A DNA stretch of 63,041 bases from Paenibacillus sp. FSL R5-0490 (GCF_001956215.1 NZ_MRTQ01000027.1:1-63041); one strand, 5' to 3'; shown: positions 30,449 through 40,038, numbered from the stretch's first letter. The notes: generated by a model not told the origin, from the letters alone. Made by a program: numbers and translations.

Positions 30449-30487
30449 TAAAAAAAGAGCGCTTTTCATCCTGTGAATGCAGCGCTC
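30449..30487 (-). terminator. Attenuator-type terminator between esxA and esaB
   Basis: GAGCGCT pairs with AGCGCTC across a 17-base loop and is followed by seven or more T on the minus strand. It lies inside the T7SS operon, so partial termination would give far more EsxA mRNA than machinery mRNA. Confidence 0.8.
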
Positions 30488-30515
30488 CTTCTCCACTTAA
30501 TTGATTCAGATCTAA

Positions 30516-30809
30516 TTAACCGCGGATTTGGCCAGCGATCTGGTTATCAGCATCTTCAAGAGCTCTTGCAGTATTATTAAGCTGAGCAGAAATATCCTCT
30601 AATAACTGCTGCATTTGAACAAATGAAGGTCTTAAAGATTGGTATTGTTCAGCAAACGCTCTGCTTGCTTCCCCTTCCCATGCACCTTCCAGTTCACGAA
30701 TCATATTATCCAGACGGACAATCTGATCCCCAACCTGGCTGCTTTCTCCATTATAGCGGTTAGACATGCCTACTAATTCTGCTGGTGTAACGCGAATAAC
30801 TCCTGACAT
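30516..30809 (-). CDS. esxA: WXG100 protein EsxA (YukE)
   Basis: The 97-residue helical hairpin has WEG at residues 43-45 and the C-terminal export signal type YxxxD/E replaced by a helix ending QIAGQIRG. It is the first gene of the secretion operon and the main secreted substrate in the family. The ribosome site is GGAGAG. A strong sigma-A promoter is upstream and an attenuator downstream. Confidence 0.94.
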   Translation of the reverse strand: MSGVIRVTPAELVGMSNRYNGESSQVGDQIVRLDNMIRELEGAWEGEASRAFAEQYQSLRPSFVQMQQLLEDISAQLNNTARALEDADNQIAGQIRG

Positions 30810-30840
30810 TCAAATCTCTCCTTTTCAATAGGTTACTATT

Positions 30841-30869
30841 ATTGTAAAAATACACAATAAAAAGGTCAA
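30841..30869 (-). promoter_or_regulatory. Sigma-A promoter of the T7SS operon
   Basis: Minus-strand TTGACC (30864-30869) and TACAAT (30841-30846) have a 17-base spacer. The remaining AT-rich stretch from 30870 to 31245 shows no gene or further clear motif. Confidence 0.8.
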
Positions 30870-31245
30870 TTACTTACTTGCAAAAAATAACAAAACAGTT
30901 ATTTATACCCACTAATACCCACTTTCGAAAAGTTTAAACCTAAATTGGTATTTTTTTCATAGTTTTTTACTATTTTTTTGATTTTCAAATTCAAATTTTC
31001 TACCTATTTATTACTATCATGGCAGTCAAAACTCGTCAAATCGCTAATGCATCCGTGTCGAATTATGTCTGTGGTTTTATTCCTATTATTCTATAAACCC
31101 CTAATTGTATTTTATAGGTTAAATTACCCTGTTATATAGATATTTACTAAACTTTATTGTACCCTTTTTTTTCCTAAAACCAGCCTTCTAGTTTATATGG
31201 TACTTTTGAATCATTTTCCAAAATAAATTTCGGGATTCATTAAGC

Positions 31246-31277
31246 AAAAAAGATACAGCTGAATCGCTGTATCTTTT
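31246..31277 (-). terminator. Terminator of the substrate-binding lipoprotein gene
   Basis: GATACAGC/GCTGTATC hairpin followed by TTTTTT on the minus strand. Confidence 0.9.
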
Positions 31278-31287
31278 AACAACCTAT

Positions 31288-32286
31288 TTATTCCCCAACC
31301 ACCTTAGCATCCTTTAGCATGTCCTCAGTCAAAGCAACTCCCTGTTCCTCAGCTGCTTTCTTGTTAATCACAAGCTCAAGGCTTTCCGGATAGCCGACAG
31401 GAATCTCACTCGGCTTTTTGCCTTCAAGAATATCAACAGCCATTTGGCCTGTAGAGTAACCAAGATCATGGTACTCAAAGCCATAGGAAGCAAATCCGCC
31501 CCGTTTAACCGAATCGCTTTCTCCCACAAAAGCTGGAATGTCTTTTTCATTGGCTACGTTCAGCACAGATTCAAGGGCAGATACCACAGTATTGTCCTTA
31601 GGGATGTAAAACACATCAGCACGTCCCACTAAGGATTCTGCAGCCTGTTTTACCTCTGAGCTTGTTGAAATTGTTGTCTCTACTGCTTCCAGACCTGCCG
31701 CCTCAATGGCTTCTTTCGCATGCTTAACATTTACTACTGAATTTGGTTCCCCATCATTGTAGATAATGCCCACCTTTTTGGCATCAGGTACAAATGTTTT
31801 GATAGAGTCAATTGTATTTTTGATGGCATCCGGATGTGTATCAGATGTACCCGTTGCATTCCCGCCGGGTTTGTCCATGCTTTCCACAAGCTCAGCTCCC
31901 ACAGGATCGGTGATGGCTGTAAAAAGGATTGGAATATCTTTCGTTGATTGCACAACCGATTGTGCACTCGCAGTAGCAATTGCCAGGATTAAATCATTCT
32001 TGTCCGCGACCAGGTTCTGGGCAATGGACATATTATTGTTCATATCCCCCTGGGCGTTCTGGAAGTCGATTTTAAGATTTTTTCCTTCTTCATATCCAGC
32101 ATCTTTCAATGCAGCTATAAATCCTTCTCTCGCAGAATCCAGTGATGGATGCTCAACAATTTGCGTAATGCCGATTTTAACCGTTTTCTTTTCTGAAGCT
32201 TCTCCGCTGGTTTCCTCATTTCCTGAACCGCAGGCAGCAAGCATGAGCAATGCACTGCTTGCCATGATGGCCAACATCTTTTTCAT
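31288..32286 (-). CDS. ABC transporter substrate-binding lipoprotein (TrpX/DUF534 type)
   Basis: The 332-residue lipoprotein has lipobox LMLAAC, then the two-lobe fold of the TrpX/ABC_sub_bind family (VKIGITQIVEHPSLD, ILFTAITDPVGAELV, KVGIIYN). This family binds aromatic amino acids or related small molecules. I start it at 32286, preceded by AGGGGG; the frame is open to 32349. No permease or ATPase of this system is adjacent, so it is an orphan here. Confidence 0.85.
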   Translation of the reverse strand: MKKMLAIMASSALLMLAACGSGNEETSGEASEKKTVKIGITQIVEHPSLDSAREGFIAALKDAGYEEGKNLKIDFQNAQGDMNNNMSIAQNLVADKNDLILAIATASAQSVVQSTKDIPILFTAITDPVGAELVESMDKPGGNATGTSDTHPDAIKNTIDSIKTFVPDAKKVGIIYNDGEPNSVVNVKHAKEAIEAAGLEAVETTISTSSEVKQAAESLVGRADVFYIPKDNTVVSALESVLNVANEKDIPAFVGESDSVKRGGFASYGFEYHDLGYSTGQMAVDILEGKKPSEIPVGYPESLELVINKKAAEEQGVALTEDMLKDAKVVGE

Positions 32287-32409
32287 CAAAAAATCCCCCT
32301 GAACAATTATGTATTTTTTAAAATTTTTATAATATTTTGATATTAACATGTTTAATATGTTTGTAACAATAGCTAATCCTCTTTTTGTCAGATAAATTGA
32401 GCTCCATGC

Positions 32410-32440
32410 AAAATAAAAGCTGATTCCAAATGGAACCAGC
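32410..32440 (-). terminator. Terminator of the M14 peptidase gene
   Basis: GCTGGTTCCA/TGGAATCAGC hairpin with TTTTATTTT on the minus strand. Confidence 0.8.
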
Positions 32441-32453
32441 CTCTGCTGCTCTA

Positions 32454-33644
32454 TTAACGAATGGACTCCCTATTAGGGATTTCATTATATTCTTCCGGAT
32501 TCAAATCATAAACACTGCCATCTGCAACACCATTAATGATTCCCATAAGACCAGTTTCTACAGTCTTAACCAGCTGGCCTTTCATCTTTTGGCCATAGTT
32601 CTGTGTCTGCCCTTTTACTTCAAACAAGACTACCCCGCTTCCGTTCAAGGCAAAGGAACCAAGTGCTGTTCCAGGCAAATCTAAGTCCTGGTCATATAAC
32701 GAAATATTGGTAAACACTGAATTGCCTTTTTCCTGAAGTGCATCATAAAGTGCCACATTTAGCTGCCGGGAGAAATCAAAGCGGTAATTCTCCGCATATT
32801 GATTATATTTTGATCCCTCTGGGGAATTTGGATCGGGAATGAAATCGGCTGAGATGGACATTGTAACGTCTTCATCCGTTCCTTCAATCTTATAGAAATT
32901 TTGGTGATGAAGATCTAAAAAGACTTCTACATTTCCAAACTCCTCTTGCAGACCTTTATATACATCCCGAACTGTTTGGGATTCAGGTGTGATATACCAG
33001 CCTGGAGTGCTCGAATTACCCGGAAAGTTCTCCGCTTTCGGAACATAGTTCAAGTCGGGGTTAAAGTCACGGTTTACATCAAAACCTGGAGCTGCTGCAT
33101 AGTCATCCCCCTGCAGAGTGCGTGTGTAATAATTCCAGGTTGGCAGTGCGTTATGTAATTGAGGAAACTTCTCCTGGACTTCTTCCCAGGTCATCACATT
33201 ACCACGCCTGTCCAATTCAGAACCATCGGCATTCATCATCGGAATCGCTACAATCGTCAGTTCTTCCCTAATTCTTTTCGCGGCTGCTGATTGGCTTGAG
33301 CCTAAGTGCTGAAGAATATTCAACAATGCGACAGTACCAGTCTTCTCATTGCCATGAATTTCACTTTGCACCAGGACTACTTTATCTCCATGGCCCACTC
33401 TTGCTGTAAAGATATCTCTTCCCTGATTCGTTTTACCCGCGGACTCAACCTGAACCAGGCCATTCGATGACTTTTCAAGCTGGCTCAGCATTTTCTTCAA
33501 TTCTTCATAATCTACAAAGCCATTAACAGATATATTTTCCTCTGTCACTGGCTTTGCTCCCTCAGCAAAGCTAACTTGAGGTACTAAGATCGATGCCGCC
33601 AGCGCTGCTGAACTAAGTACTTTCCATAATGATTTTTTCTTCAT
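32454..33644 (-). CDS. Secreted M14-family zinc carboxypeptidase
   Basis: The 396-residue protein has a signal peptide (about 1-27, cleavage after SFA). The zinc site HxxE is in QSEIHGNEKTG (about 95-105), with the third ligand in VFLDLHHQN. A catalytic Glu is likely in VLFEVKGQT. It would trim C-terminal residues from peptides or wall peptides outside the cell. It appears monocistronic with its own terminator. Confidence 0.85.
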   Translation of the reverse strand: MKKKSLWKVLSSAALAASILVPQVSFAEGAKPVTEENISVNGFVDYEELKKMLSQLEKSSNGLVQVESAGKTNQGRDIFTARVGHGDKVVLVQSEIHGNEKTGTVALLNILQHLGSSQSAAAKRIREELTIVAIPMMNADGSELDRRGNVMTWEEVQEKFPQLHNALPTWNYYTRTLQGDDYAAAPGFDVNRDFNPDLNYVPKAENFPGNSSTPGWYITPESQTVRDVYKGLQEEFGNVEVFLDLHHQNFYKIEGTDEDVTMSISADFIPDPNSPEGSKYNQYAENYRFDFSRQLNVALYDALQEKGNSVFTNISLYDQDLDLPGTALGSFALNGSGVVLFEVKGQTQNYGQKMKGQLVKTVETGLMGIINGVADGSVYDLNPEEYNEIPNRESIR

Positions 33645-33796
33645 TTTTAAGCCTCCCCTGATCTTCTTTTAATTCGGTATCCGAATTATTTCTATCATGC
33701 CTTTTCAACCTGAGGATGTAAATCTGCTAAAAGAATTAATATTCTGAATTATAAATATCCTACATTTTCCTTATTGGATAAGACTTTCATCACGCT

Positions 33797-33828
33797 AAAA
33801 AGGACTGCGTAAGATCGCAGTCCTTTTT
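33797..33828 (-). terminator. Terminator of the osmolyte/thiol importer operon
   Basis: AAAAAGGACTGCG pairs with CGCAGTCCTTTTT. The symmetry would also allow rightward use, but no plus-strand gene ends here. Confidence 0.9.
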
Positions 33829-33831
33829 GCG

Positions 33832-35400
33832 TCAGTCAATTAATCCCTCTTCTTTCAGGAAATCAACCGCCACATCTTCATATTGTTCTTTATCAATATC
33901 AACTCTTGCATTAAGCTCCTGCATTTTTTCATTATCAATTTTACCTGCAAGCATCTTCAATGCTTCTTCAATTTCAGGATGTTCTTTCAGCGTATCAGCC
34001 CTGATGACAGGGGTTGCATAATACGGAGGGAAGAATTTTTTATCATCCTCAAGGACCTGCAGATTGAATGCCGGTATGCGGCCATCAGTGGAAAAGGCAT
34101 CAATGACATCCACCTCTCCATTCTTGATGGCACTGTACATAATGCCGGAGTCCATGGCCTGTGTTCCGCCAAATTCAAATCCGTAAGTATCCACAAGGCC
34201 GGGATAGCCATCAAGGCGCTCCAGAAATTCCGGCTCCGAGCCTAGAGACAGCTCCGATGATTTCTTGCCTAAATCTGAGATGGTTTTAACTCCCCAGTTT
34301 TCAGCATCTTCTTTTCTTATAGTCAGTGTATACGTGTTATTAAACCCAAATGGCTCAAGCCAGACCAAATCATAATCAGCCTTGAAGCGCTCTTTTACGA
34401 GGTCATACACCTTGTCAGGATCACTGATCATTTCTTCTTTTAAAATACTCAGCAAGGCTGTTCCCGTATATTCCATATATAAATCATAATTTCCGTTATT
34501 AACGCCTTCAAATGCAGGTGCGGTACCTCCCAGGAAGGACTCATATTTCACATTTAAATCTGTATGCTCTTCAATCAGATGCCCCATGATGTAAACCATG
34601 ATTTCCTGCTCTGTGAAGTTTTTGCCTGTAATGGTGATCGTATCTTTGCCGCCGGCTGTTTCGCCGAGCTGAGCAGCAAACGCAGAAAGAGGAAGGATTA
34701 AAATTAATGCGGTCACCACCCATTTTCTCCAGCGGCTCACAGCTGGATTGGTTTTCTGCCCTTGTTTAAGCCCCTGCGGAGTCACATCTGTCTCCAGAAG
34801 CTTCAGCAAATAGTCAAAAATAATCGCTAATAGAGCAGATGGAATTGCACCTGCCAGAATAAGACCCGTATTATAAGTCTGCAGTCCGCGGAAGATTAAA
34901 TCTCCAAGACCGCCAGCCCCAATGAGGCCTGCAATTGTCGCAACACCGATAATTAATACAGTCGCAGTACGAATCCCGCCCATGATAACACTCAGGGACA
35001 GTGGAAGCTCCACCATCCAAAGGACCTGCCGATTCGTCATTCCCATTCCGACCCCGGCGTTGATGGCAGACTTTTCAACACCAGTAATGCCTAGATATGT
35101 ATTTCGAAGAATGGGCAATAAGCCATAAACGGTTAAAGCAATAATGGCAGGGGCTTGTCCCGTTCCGATGAATGGCACGAGAAATACAAGAAGTGCGAGA
35201 CTTGGAATCGTCTGAAAAACTCCTGCAATCCCAATAATTGAATCGGCAATTTTTCGATGGCGGGTTAAATAAATCCCCAAAGGAACAGATATTAAAATCG
35301 CAATGGCGATCGAAATAAGTGAAAGATACATATGCTCTAAAATTAAGTTCCATATAGTCGGCCAGCGGTTTACAAAAACGTCAGTCGTGCTGCTGATCAT
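33832..35400 (-). CDS. Permease fused to substrate-binding domain, OpuC/EgtU type
   Basis: The 522-residue fusion has six membrane helices (about 18-215) carrying the permease loop GVGMGMTNRQVLWMVELPLS, then a linker helix (about 228-245) and a periplasmic-type binding domain (about 255-522, ITITGKNFTEQEIMVYIMG). Homologous fusions import glycine betaine, carnitine or choline; EgtU imports ergothioneine. The sequence alone does not separate these. It lies 30 bases after the ATPase gene. Confidence 0.85.
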   Translation of the reverse strand: MISSTTDVFVNRWPTIWNLILEHMYLSLISIAIAILISVPLGIYLTRHRKIADSIIGIAGVFQTIPSLALLVFLVPFIGTGQAPAIIALTVYGLLPILRNTYLGITGVEKSAINAGVGMGMTNRQVLWMVELPLSLSVIMGGIRTATVLIIGVATIAGLIGAGGLGDLIFRGLQTYNTGLILAGAIPSALLAIIFDYLLKLLETDVTPQGLKQGQKTNPAVSRWRKWVVTALILILPLSAFAAQLGETAGGKDTITITGKNFTEQEIMVYIMGHLIEEHTDLNVKYESFLGGTAPAFEGVNNGNYDLYMEYTGTALLSILKEEMISDPDKVYDLVKERFKADYDLVWLEPFGFNNTYTLTIRKEDAENWGVKTISDLGKKSSELSLGSEPEFLERLDGYPGLVDTYGFEFGGTQAMDSGIMYSAIKNGEVDVIDAFSTDGRIPAFNLQVLEDDKKFFPPYYATPVIRADTLKEHPEIEEALKMLAGKIDNEKMQELNARVDIDKEQYEDVAVDFLKEEGLID

Positions 35401-35430
35401 GTTAAGAATCGTCTACACCCCCTATCCTGT

Positions 35431-36552
35431 TTATTCGACGATTTCGTCGACCATATATTCTACAAGACTTGATCGGGTCACAATGCCCAAAAGGTTCCTG
35501 TGTTCATCCATAACCGGAACAAAGCCGTAAACAGATTCGTTCACAAGCTGAAAGGCCTTTTCCGCCGGATCATTCTGCTGAAGTGTCACAACGCTTGAAT
35601 CCATAATATCTTTAAGCATTAACTCTTCATCCTTGTAATTTTTCTGGACGTCCCAGACGGTTGCAATTCCCTGAAAAACATTTTGATTATCCACAACGAC
35701 AAGACTGTTAACCCGCTTGCTTCGCATCAGCTTCAAGGATTCAGCCAGCCTGCGGCTTTCGCCCGCTGTTACAGCCGGAACCATTAATTTGGTTAGTTTA
35801 GGGAATGATATGCTGTCACTTTCCTGAAGCCGGTCTTCTCCAATAAAGCTTCGGACAAACTCATTAGCCGGCCTGCGGATGATATTTTCCGGCGTATCCA
35901 GCTGCACCACCTCCCCATCCTTCATAATACAGATGCGGTCAGCGATTTTAAGCGCCTCATCCATGTCATGGGTTACAAATACAATGGTTTTCTGGATATC
36001 CCGCTGAAGGCGGACTAACTCATCCTGCAGCTGCTCCCGGCTGATCGGATCCAGTGCACTGAATGGTTCATCCATTAAAATAATTTTCGGCTCAGCTGCC
36101 AGCGCACGGATAACACCGATTCTCTGCTGCTGCCCACCGCTCAGTTCTGAAGGGTAACGTTCACCAAACACCTCCGGATCCAGTCCTACCATATGCATCA
36201 GTTCGTCCACTTTATCTATGTATCTTTCCTTCTTCCATTTCATCAGCCTCGGAACAAGCGAAACGTTTTCTTTAATCGTCATATGCGGAAGCAGCCCTAT
36301 TTGCTGGATCACATAGCCGATCGTCCGGCGAAGCTTGACTGGATCTTCTTTTGAAATATCTTTTCCTTCAATTGTAATTGTCCCTTTTGTCGGCTCAATC
36401 AGACGGTTGATCATCCTCATGGTTGTGGTTTTTCCAGATCCGCTGGGTCCAATCAGAACCAGCAGTTCACCTTCCTCGACCTTAAAGGTAATATCCTTGA
36501 GAGCATGAAACCCGTCCTGAAAGACTTTGTTTACTTCTTTAAACTCAATCAA
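35431..36552 (-). CDS. ABC transporter ATPase with CBS domains, OpuCA/EgtV type
   Basis: The 373-residue ATPase has Walker A GPSGSGKTT, signature LSGGQQQ and Walker B IILMDEPFSALD. Two C-terminal CBS domains (about 250-370) are typical of osmoprotectant importers, where they sense ionic strength. The start is TTG at 36552 with AGGAGGTG upstream. It precedes the fused permease, so the operon encodes a complete two-gene importer. Confidence 0.88.
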   Translation of the reverse strand: MIEFKEVNKVFQDGFHALKDITFKVEEGELLVLIGPSGSGKTTTMRMINRLIEPTKGTITIEGKDISKEDPVKLRRTIGYVIQQIGLLPHMTIKENVSLVPRLMKWKKERYIDKVDELMHMVGLDPEVFGERYPSELSGGQQQRIGVIRALAAEPKIILMDEPFSALDPISREQLQDELVRLQRDIQKTIVFVTHDMDEALKIADRICIMKDGEVVQLDTPENIIRRPANEFVRSFIGEDRLQESDSISFPKLTKLMVPAVTAGESRRLAESLKLMRSKRVNSLVVVDNQNVFQGIATVWDVQKNYKDEELMLKDIMDSSVVTLQQNDPAEKAFQLVNESVYGFVPVMDEHRNLLGIVTRSSLVEYMVDEIVE

Positions 36553-36888
36553 CTTTTCAGCACCTCCTATACATCAAACAATTGTAAAATTATGGAACAA
36601 CCTATCCGCAGATACGTTTTTCAGGGTAACATAAACCGCTAAATCATGCAAAAATCATTAAATTAGTTATCCCACTATAATTCCATAATATTCATATTTA
36701 ACCTTAATCTTCTTTCTCCAAACCAAAAAGGTACTTCATCTTAAAAAAACTCCTTATTAATCACCATCTTTAATTAATGTGGAGGATTTATGCTGCCTTG
36801 AGCCTTGCCTTCTTCTCTGCAATATGACTCCGGTGCTTTCAGGCATCAAAAAAGGGAAGCATTTCTTAAGAGCTCCCCCTGACAGGTA
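36553..36888. other. Intergenic region without recognisable gene
   Basis: An AT-rich stretch upstream of the importer operon. A weak minus-strand promoter candidate (TTGCAT then TACCCT, 17 bases apart) is the only signal, and I see no coding sequence. A weak GGGGAG/CTTCCC hairpin with six T (about 36849-36886) may end the next gene. Confidence 0.4.
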
Positions 36889-37089
36889 TTAATAAGGATA
36901 TCCAAATCCCGGTCCACAGCAAGGCCGCGGGTAATAATAAGGCGGCGGTGGCGGATATCCATAATATGGACGCGGGTAGAATAAGGCAGTGCCCAATAAT
37001 CCTCCTGCTAACCCGCCTAAAAAAGGCAGACCAAAGAATCCAAAAAACCGCTGATCCTGCGGCTGGTAAGGGCCTCTATAAGGGTACAT
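36889..37089 (-). CDS. Small Pro/Tyr/Gly-rich protein
   Basis: The 66-residue protein starts MYPYRGPYQPQDQRFFGFFG, has a hydrophobic Gly-rich middle (PFLGGLAGGLLGTALF) and a tail of Pro/Tyr repeats with CCGPG. Such composition is common in spore-coat and spore-surface proteins of Bacillaceae, so that is the likely setting. No defining domain is visible. Ribosome site GGAGG nearby. Confidence 0.7.
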   Translation of the reverse strand: MYPYRGPYQPQDQRFFGFFGLPFLGGLAGGLLGTALFYPRPYYGYPPPPPYYYPRPCCGPGFGYPY

Positions 37090-37207
37090 ACATACATACC
37101 TCCATTTCCTCTGTATATGCCTACATTATTGTATATGCGGGGAAATGGGTTTGGCTTGGGCAAATTCACTACATTTGGAGGGGGAATGTTGAGGATATAT
37201 TAAACGA

Positions 37208-37243
37208 AAAACAACCTTGAAAGGCACTTTGCCAATCAAGGTT
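37208..37243 (-). terminator. Toxin-cassette terminator repeat, copy 1
   Basis: Minus strand: AACCTTGA, TT, GGC, loop, GCC, TT, TCAAGGTT, then GTTTTT. It closes the DUF4274 gene and is the same hairpin as copies 2-4 at 39543, 40424 and 40681. Confidence 0.85.
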
Positions 37244-37257
37244 ACAAATAAATTACA

Positions 37258-37716
37258 TTATATCTCAGGTATATCAATCTCTTTGCCTGGAGACTTACTA
37301 ATTAAAACGTTAGGAAGGTCTGGGTTATTCTTTTTCAACTTATACTTTTGAATTTTTGTTAATTCAGGGTCAAAGGAAATGTCTTGTGATTTAAAGCCTA
37401 AGCTTAATAGTTTATTATAAATCTTCCTCAAAAAAACTTTCCATTCCTCTAATGAAGAACTTGAAATTTCATCTGAACTCTCTAACAAACGATAGCCATC
37501 TGCATAATGGAACATTAGTAAACCTGTCCCTAAATCACAAGCCTCATTTTCTAAGATGACTGTTGGTACTTCAAAACCGCTATTCCAATTATAATTGGCA
37601 GCAAAGTAATGGAGTGTTAGTGGATTATCTACTTTTTTTAACTGGCTGATTAAAATATTTTTATCTGTATTATAAAGCAACCCCACCAGATAAGTAATTT
37701 CTGAGTTAACCATCAA
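37258..37716 (-). CDS. DUF4274-type immunity-like protein
   Basis: The 152-residue cytosolic protein has the LTLHYFAANYNWNSGFEVPTVILENEACDLGTG stretch that I associate with DUF4274, a family often found next to polymorphic toxins. It is second after the amber-stopped LXG toxin and ends at a terminator repeat. It is probably a second immunity gene of that cassette. Confidence 0.65.
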   Translation of the reverse strand: MMVNSEITYLVGLLYNTDKNILISQLKKVDNPLTLHYFAANYNWNSGFEVPTVILENEACDLGTGLLMFHYADGYRLLESSDEISSSSLEEWKVFLRKIYNKLLSLGFKSQDISFDPELTKIQKYKLKKNNPDLPNVLISKSPGKEIDIPEI

Positions 37717-37747
37717 CTAAATAAATTCTCCATACCTTTAATTTCTC

Positions 37748-38122
37748 TTACTCATAATTTGTAGCAGCAATAAAATCAAAAGCACCTGTTGAACTAATTT
37801 CGTTTTTATATTCAAAATTATATATTAAAATTACTGCATTATATGATTTCTTTAGGTTTATACTTTTCTGGATTTTTGGAATGACAATTTCTTCATATGA
37901 ACAACCATCTAATAATGCTGAAATATCACTACTACTATTCTTATAGACAGCTTTTTCTATAGTATCCTCATCTGTTTCATCCATATCAATATTAAAGTCG
38001 ATAAAGAATTGGGATGGGACAGACTCGCCATCCTCATCATACGTTAAATCAACATACTCTCCTATTAAGTCCTCATCGTTAATATTTCCTAACCAAATTG
38101 AAACCCATCCTTGTTTTTCCAT
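37748..38122 (-). CDS. Imm22-like immunity protein
   Basis: The 124-residue acidic protein begins MEKQGWVSIWLGNINDEDLIGEYVDLTYDEDG, resembling the Immunity 22 family. The stop of the preceding toxin frame lies inside its AGGAGG ribosome site, so expression was coupled to the toxin. The gene is intact although its toxin is broken. Confidence 0.75.
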   Translation of the reverse strand: MEKQGWVSIWLGNINDEDLIGEYVDLTYDEDGESVPSQFFIDFNIDMDETDEDTIEKAVYKNSSSDISALLDGCSYEEIVIPKIQKSINLKKSYNAVILIYNFEYKNEISSTGAFDFIAATNYE

Positions 38123-38135
38123 TATAGTAGCCTCC

Positions 38136-39532
38136 TACTTTAATCTTAGACCTTGTGGTAAAGACGAAACTCCACCCTCTAACCTATAATTAGCCCAATT
38201 ATTAAGTCGTCTAACAAATGTATTATAGTCGCTAGAAGTATCTATTATTGCTAACAATTCATTATGTGCTTTAGTTGAGCCTAACCCTCCATGAACACCG
38301 TTTGGATTGACAAATTTGACATCCGAAATAGCTGTTCTTAAATCTTTAATCTCTTCAGCACCAATATTCCAATACTTAAATTGAGGAGCCCTTGAAACTA
38401 AGTGCTACTCATGTAAACCTCCAGGTTCTCTAAGTTGGCGTTCAATTTTCTTTCTAATCTTTTTCTCTTTCCAAAGTTCGTCTAGTTCACTACTTGTAAG
38501 GGAATTGAAGAATTTATTAAAATTCCCACTCTTTGCAGTTGGTATATCTTCAACAGTTAATTTTGTTATATCTTTAGCATTACCCGTACCCTTACCAGCC
38601 TTCCTCCCCGGCAAGACCACATGACCCTTTTCCTCTTTCAATATCCTGACAAGCGCATCAAAGTCGGCCTTTTTGATGCTTTTCCGTATGACCTTGGTAC
38701 CCTGTTTTCGGACAACAGCTGCGAGCGACAGGTATTCGAGTATTTCAAGCGGGGTTCCGTCAGCTATGGAGTCCAGTTCCCGTACTCCTCCCACGCGGTC
38801 TTTTGGAATGGAGTCGACAAATTCGTAGGCTGTTCCTTTTTCACTGTCGAATTCTCTTACGATCCGGCCATCTTCATTTAGATAGAAATTGCCGCCATCA
38901 TTATGGCTGATGGTTCCATACTCATCTATGACTTTAACAGTCAGGATCTCCCGGCCGCTCAGGGAGGCGAATTCCTCCGGGCTGATTTCGTTACTGTTTA
39001 GCTCTGCTAAAGCCTTCAAGGCTCTTAACTGATAGTGGATGGTCTTTCTTTCGTAGGTACTCTGCCAGATAGACCAAATGGAATAAGCGCCGGGCTGCAG
39101 AATCTGGCCCAGGGCCGTGACGCCCAGCTCTTTAAAGAAATCCGGTGAACGCATGGAATTTCCTGCTTTATGCCTGATGCCTTCTAAAAGCTCTCCATAG
39201 ACTGGGCTGGAGTGAAGCTGCTTGACAGAATAGCCGGTAATGCTGAGAATTCCACTCTGAAAGAGGCTTGAAATTTCATCGATGTATGTCTGCATCAGAT
39301 GAAGATCCTGCTCAATTGGATCAAGCGCCAGTGTTTGCTGGCTGTCAAAGGTCATAAGGTTATCAACCTTATTTTGCCGGTGCAGTTCCGCCCTTCTTAC
39401 ATGTGCCGAAAACTCCCCATCCTGCAGGTGAGGGAGACTGACAATATCAGAAACTTTCTGCATCACCGCATTGGTCTCGTCTGTTAAGCTATTAGTGATA
39501 GATTCTGTTTTTACCAGGCCCTGTGCCGCTTC
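38136..39532 (-). pseudogene. N-terminally truncated LXG toxin with amber codon
   Basis: The frame matches the intact LXG toxin (41196-42884) almost residue for residue, from AAQGLVKTES through KAGKGTG, but lacks the first ~100 residues, the LXG secretion domain. A different toxin tip follows. The tip is cut by a TAG at 38405-38407 after PGGLHE; the same frame continues HLVSRAPQFKYWNIG through to RLEGGVSSLPQGLRLK. A TAA precedes the first shared codon. It is thus dead twice over, or a silent donor cassette. The longest ATG frame within it is 38405-39466. Confidence 0.85.
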
Positions 39533-39542
39533 TTAAAAGCAT

Positions 39543-39576
39543 TAAAAAACCTTGAAAGGCATTTAGCCAATCAAGA
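39543..39576 (-). terminator. Toxin-cassette terminator repeat, copy 2
   Basis: TCTTGA, TT, GGC, loop, GCC, TT, TCAAGG and six T on the minus strand, ending the SUKH gene at 39598. It directly abuts the truncated LXG remnant. Confidence 0.85.
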
Positions 39577-39597
39577 TATGCGTTTTATTATGCTTTT

Positions 39598-40038
39598 TTA
39601 ATCAAGTAGCAACTCCAAGTAATATTTATCATTTTCTTCTATTTTTCTTAAAAATTCTTCAAGAGAAGTCTCAATTTGAATATCATAATAGTAAACCGGA
39701 CTTCTATTCTTTTCATTCAATTCAATTGACATTAAAGCTGATTCACTGCCTTCAAAAAATATTAGTTTGTTATTTTCAAATTCATCATAGATTTCTATGT
39801 CAGGATAAAACTCAAAATCGTTAACTCTTAATCGAAAATCTCTTACGGAATAAGGATCCATAATACGATTTATATTAATCTCTGAACCTTTAATAAACCC
39901 GTAGCCAACCTCTATATAAAAATTAACTAACTCCTTAGGAAATTTTAAATCGAGTTCCTTCTCAACCTCTTTTATTTCGTTTTCAGTTACTCGATAAAAA
40001 CAATTTTCTTGATTTGCCTTCATAGGTTCGTAGCCCAT
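39598..40038 (-). CDS. SUKH (SMI1/KNR4) immunity protein, orphan cassette
   Basis: The 146-residue protein has the SUKH pattern LDLKFPKELVNFYIEVGYGFI and is a clear paralogue of the gene at 40750-41187. SUKH proteins neutralise nuclease toxins. The start overlaps the stop of the orphan HNH tip (TAATG), so the pair forms one toxin-tip/immunity unit. Confidence 0.85.
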   Translation of the reverse strand: MGYEPMKANQENCFYRVTENEIKEVEKELDLKFPKELVNFYIEVGYGFIKGSEININRIMDPYSVRDFRLRVNDFEFYPDIEIYDEFENNKLIFFEGSESALMSIELNEKNRSPVYYYDIQIETSLEEFLRKIEENDKYYLELLLD

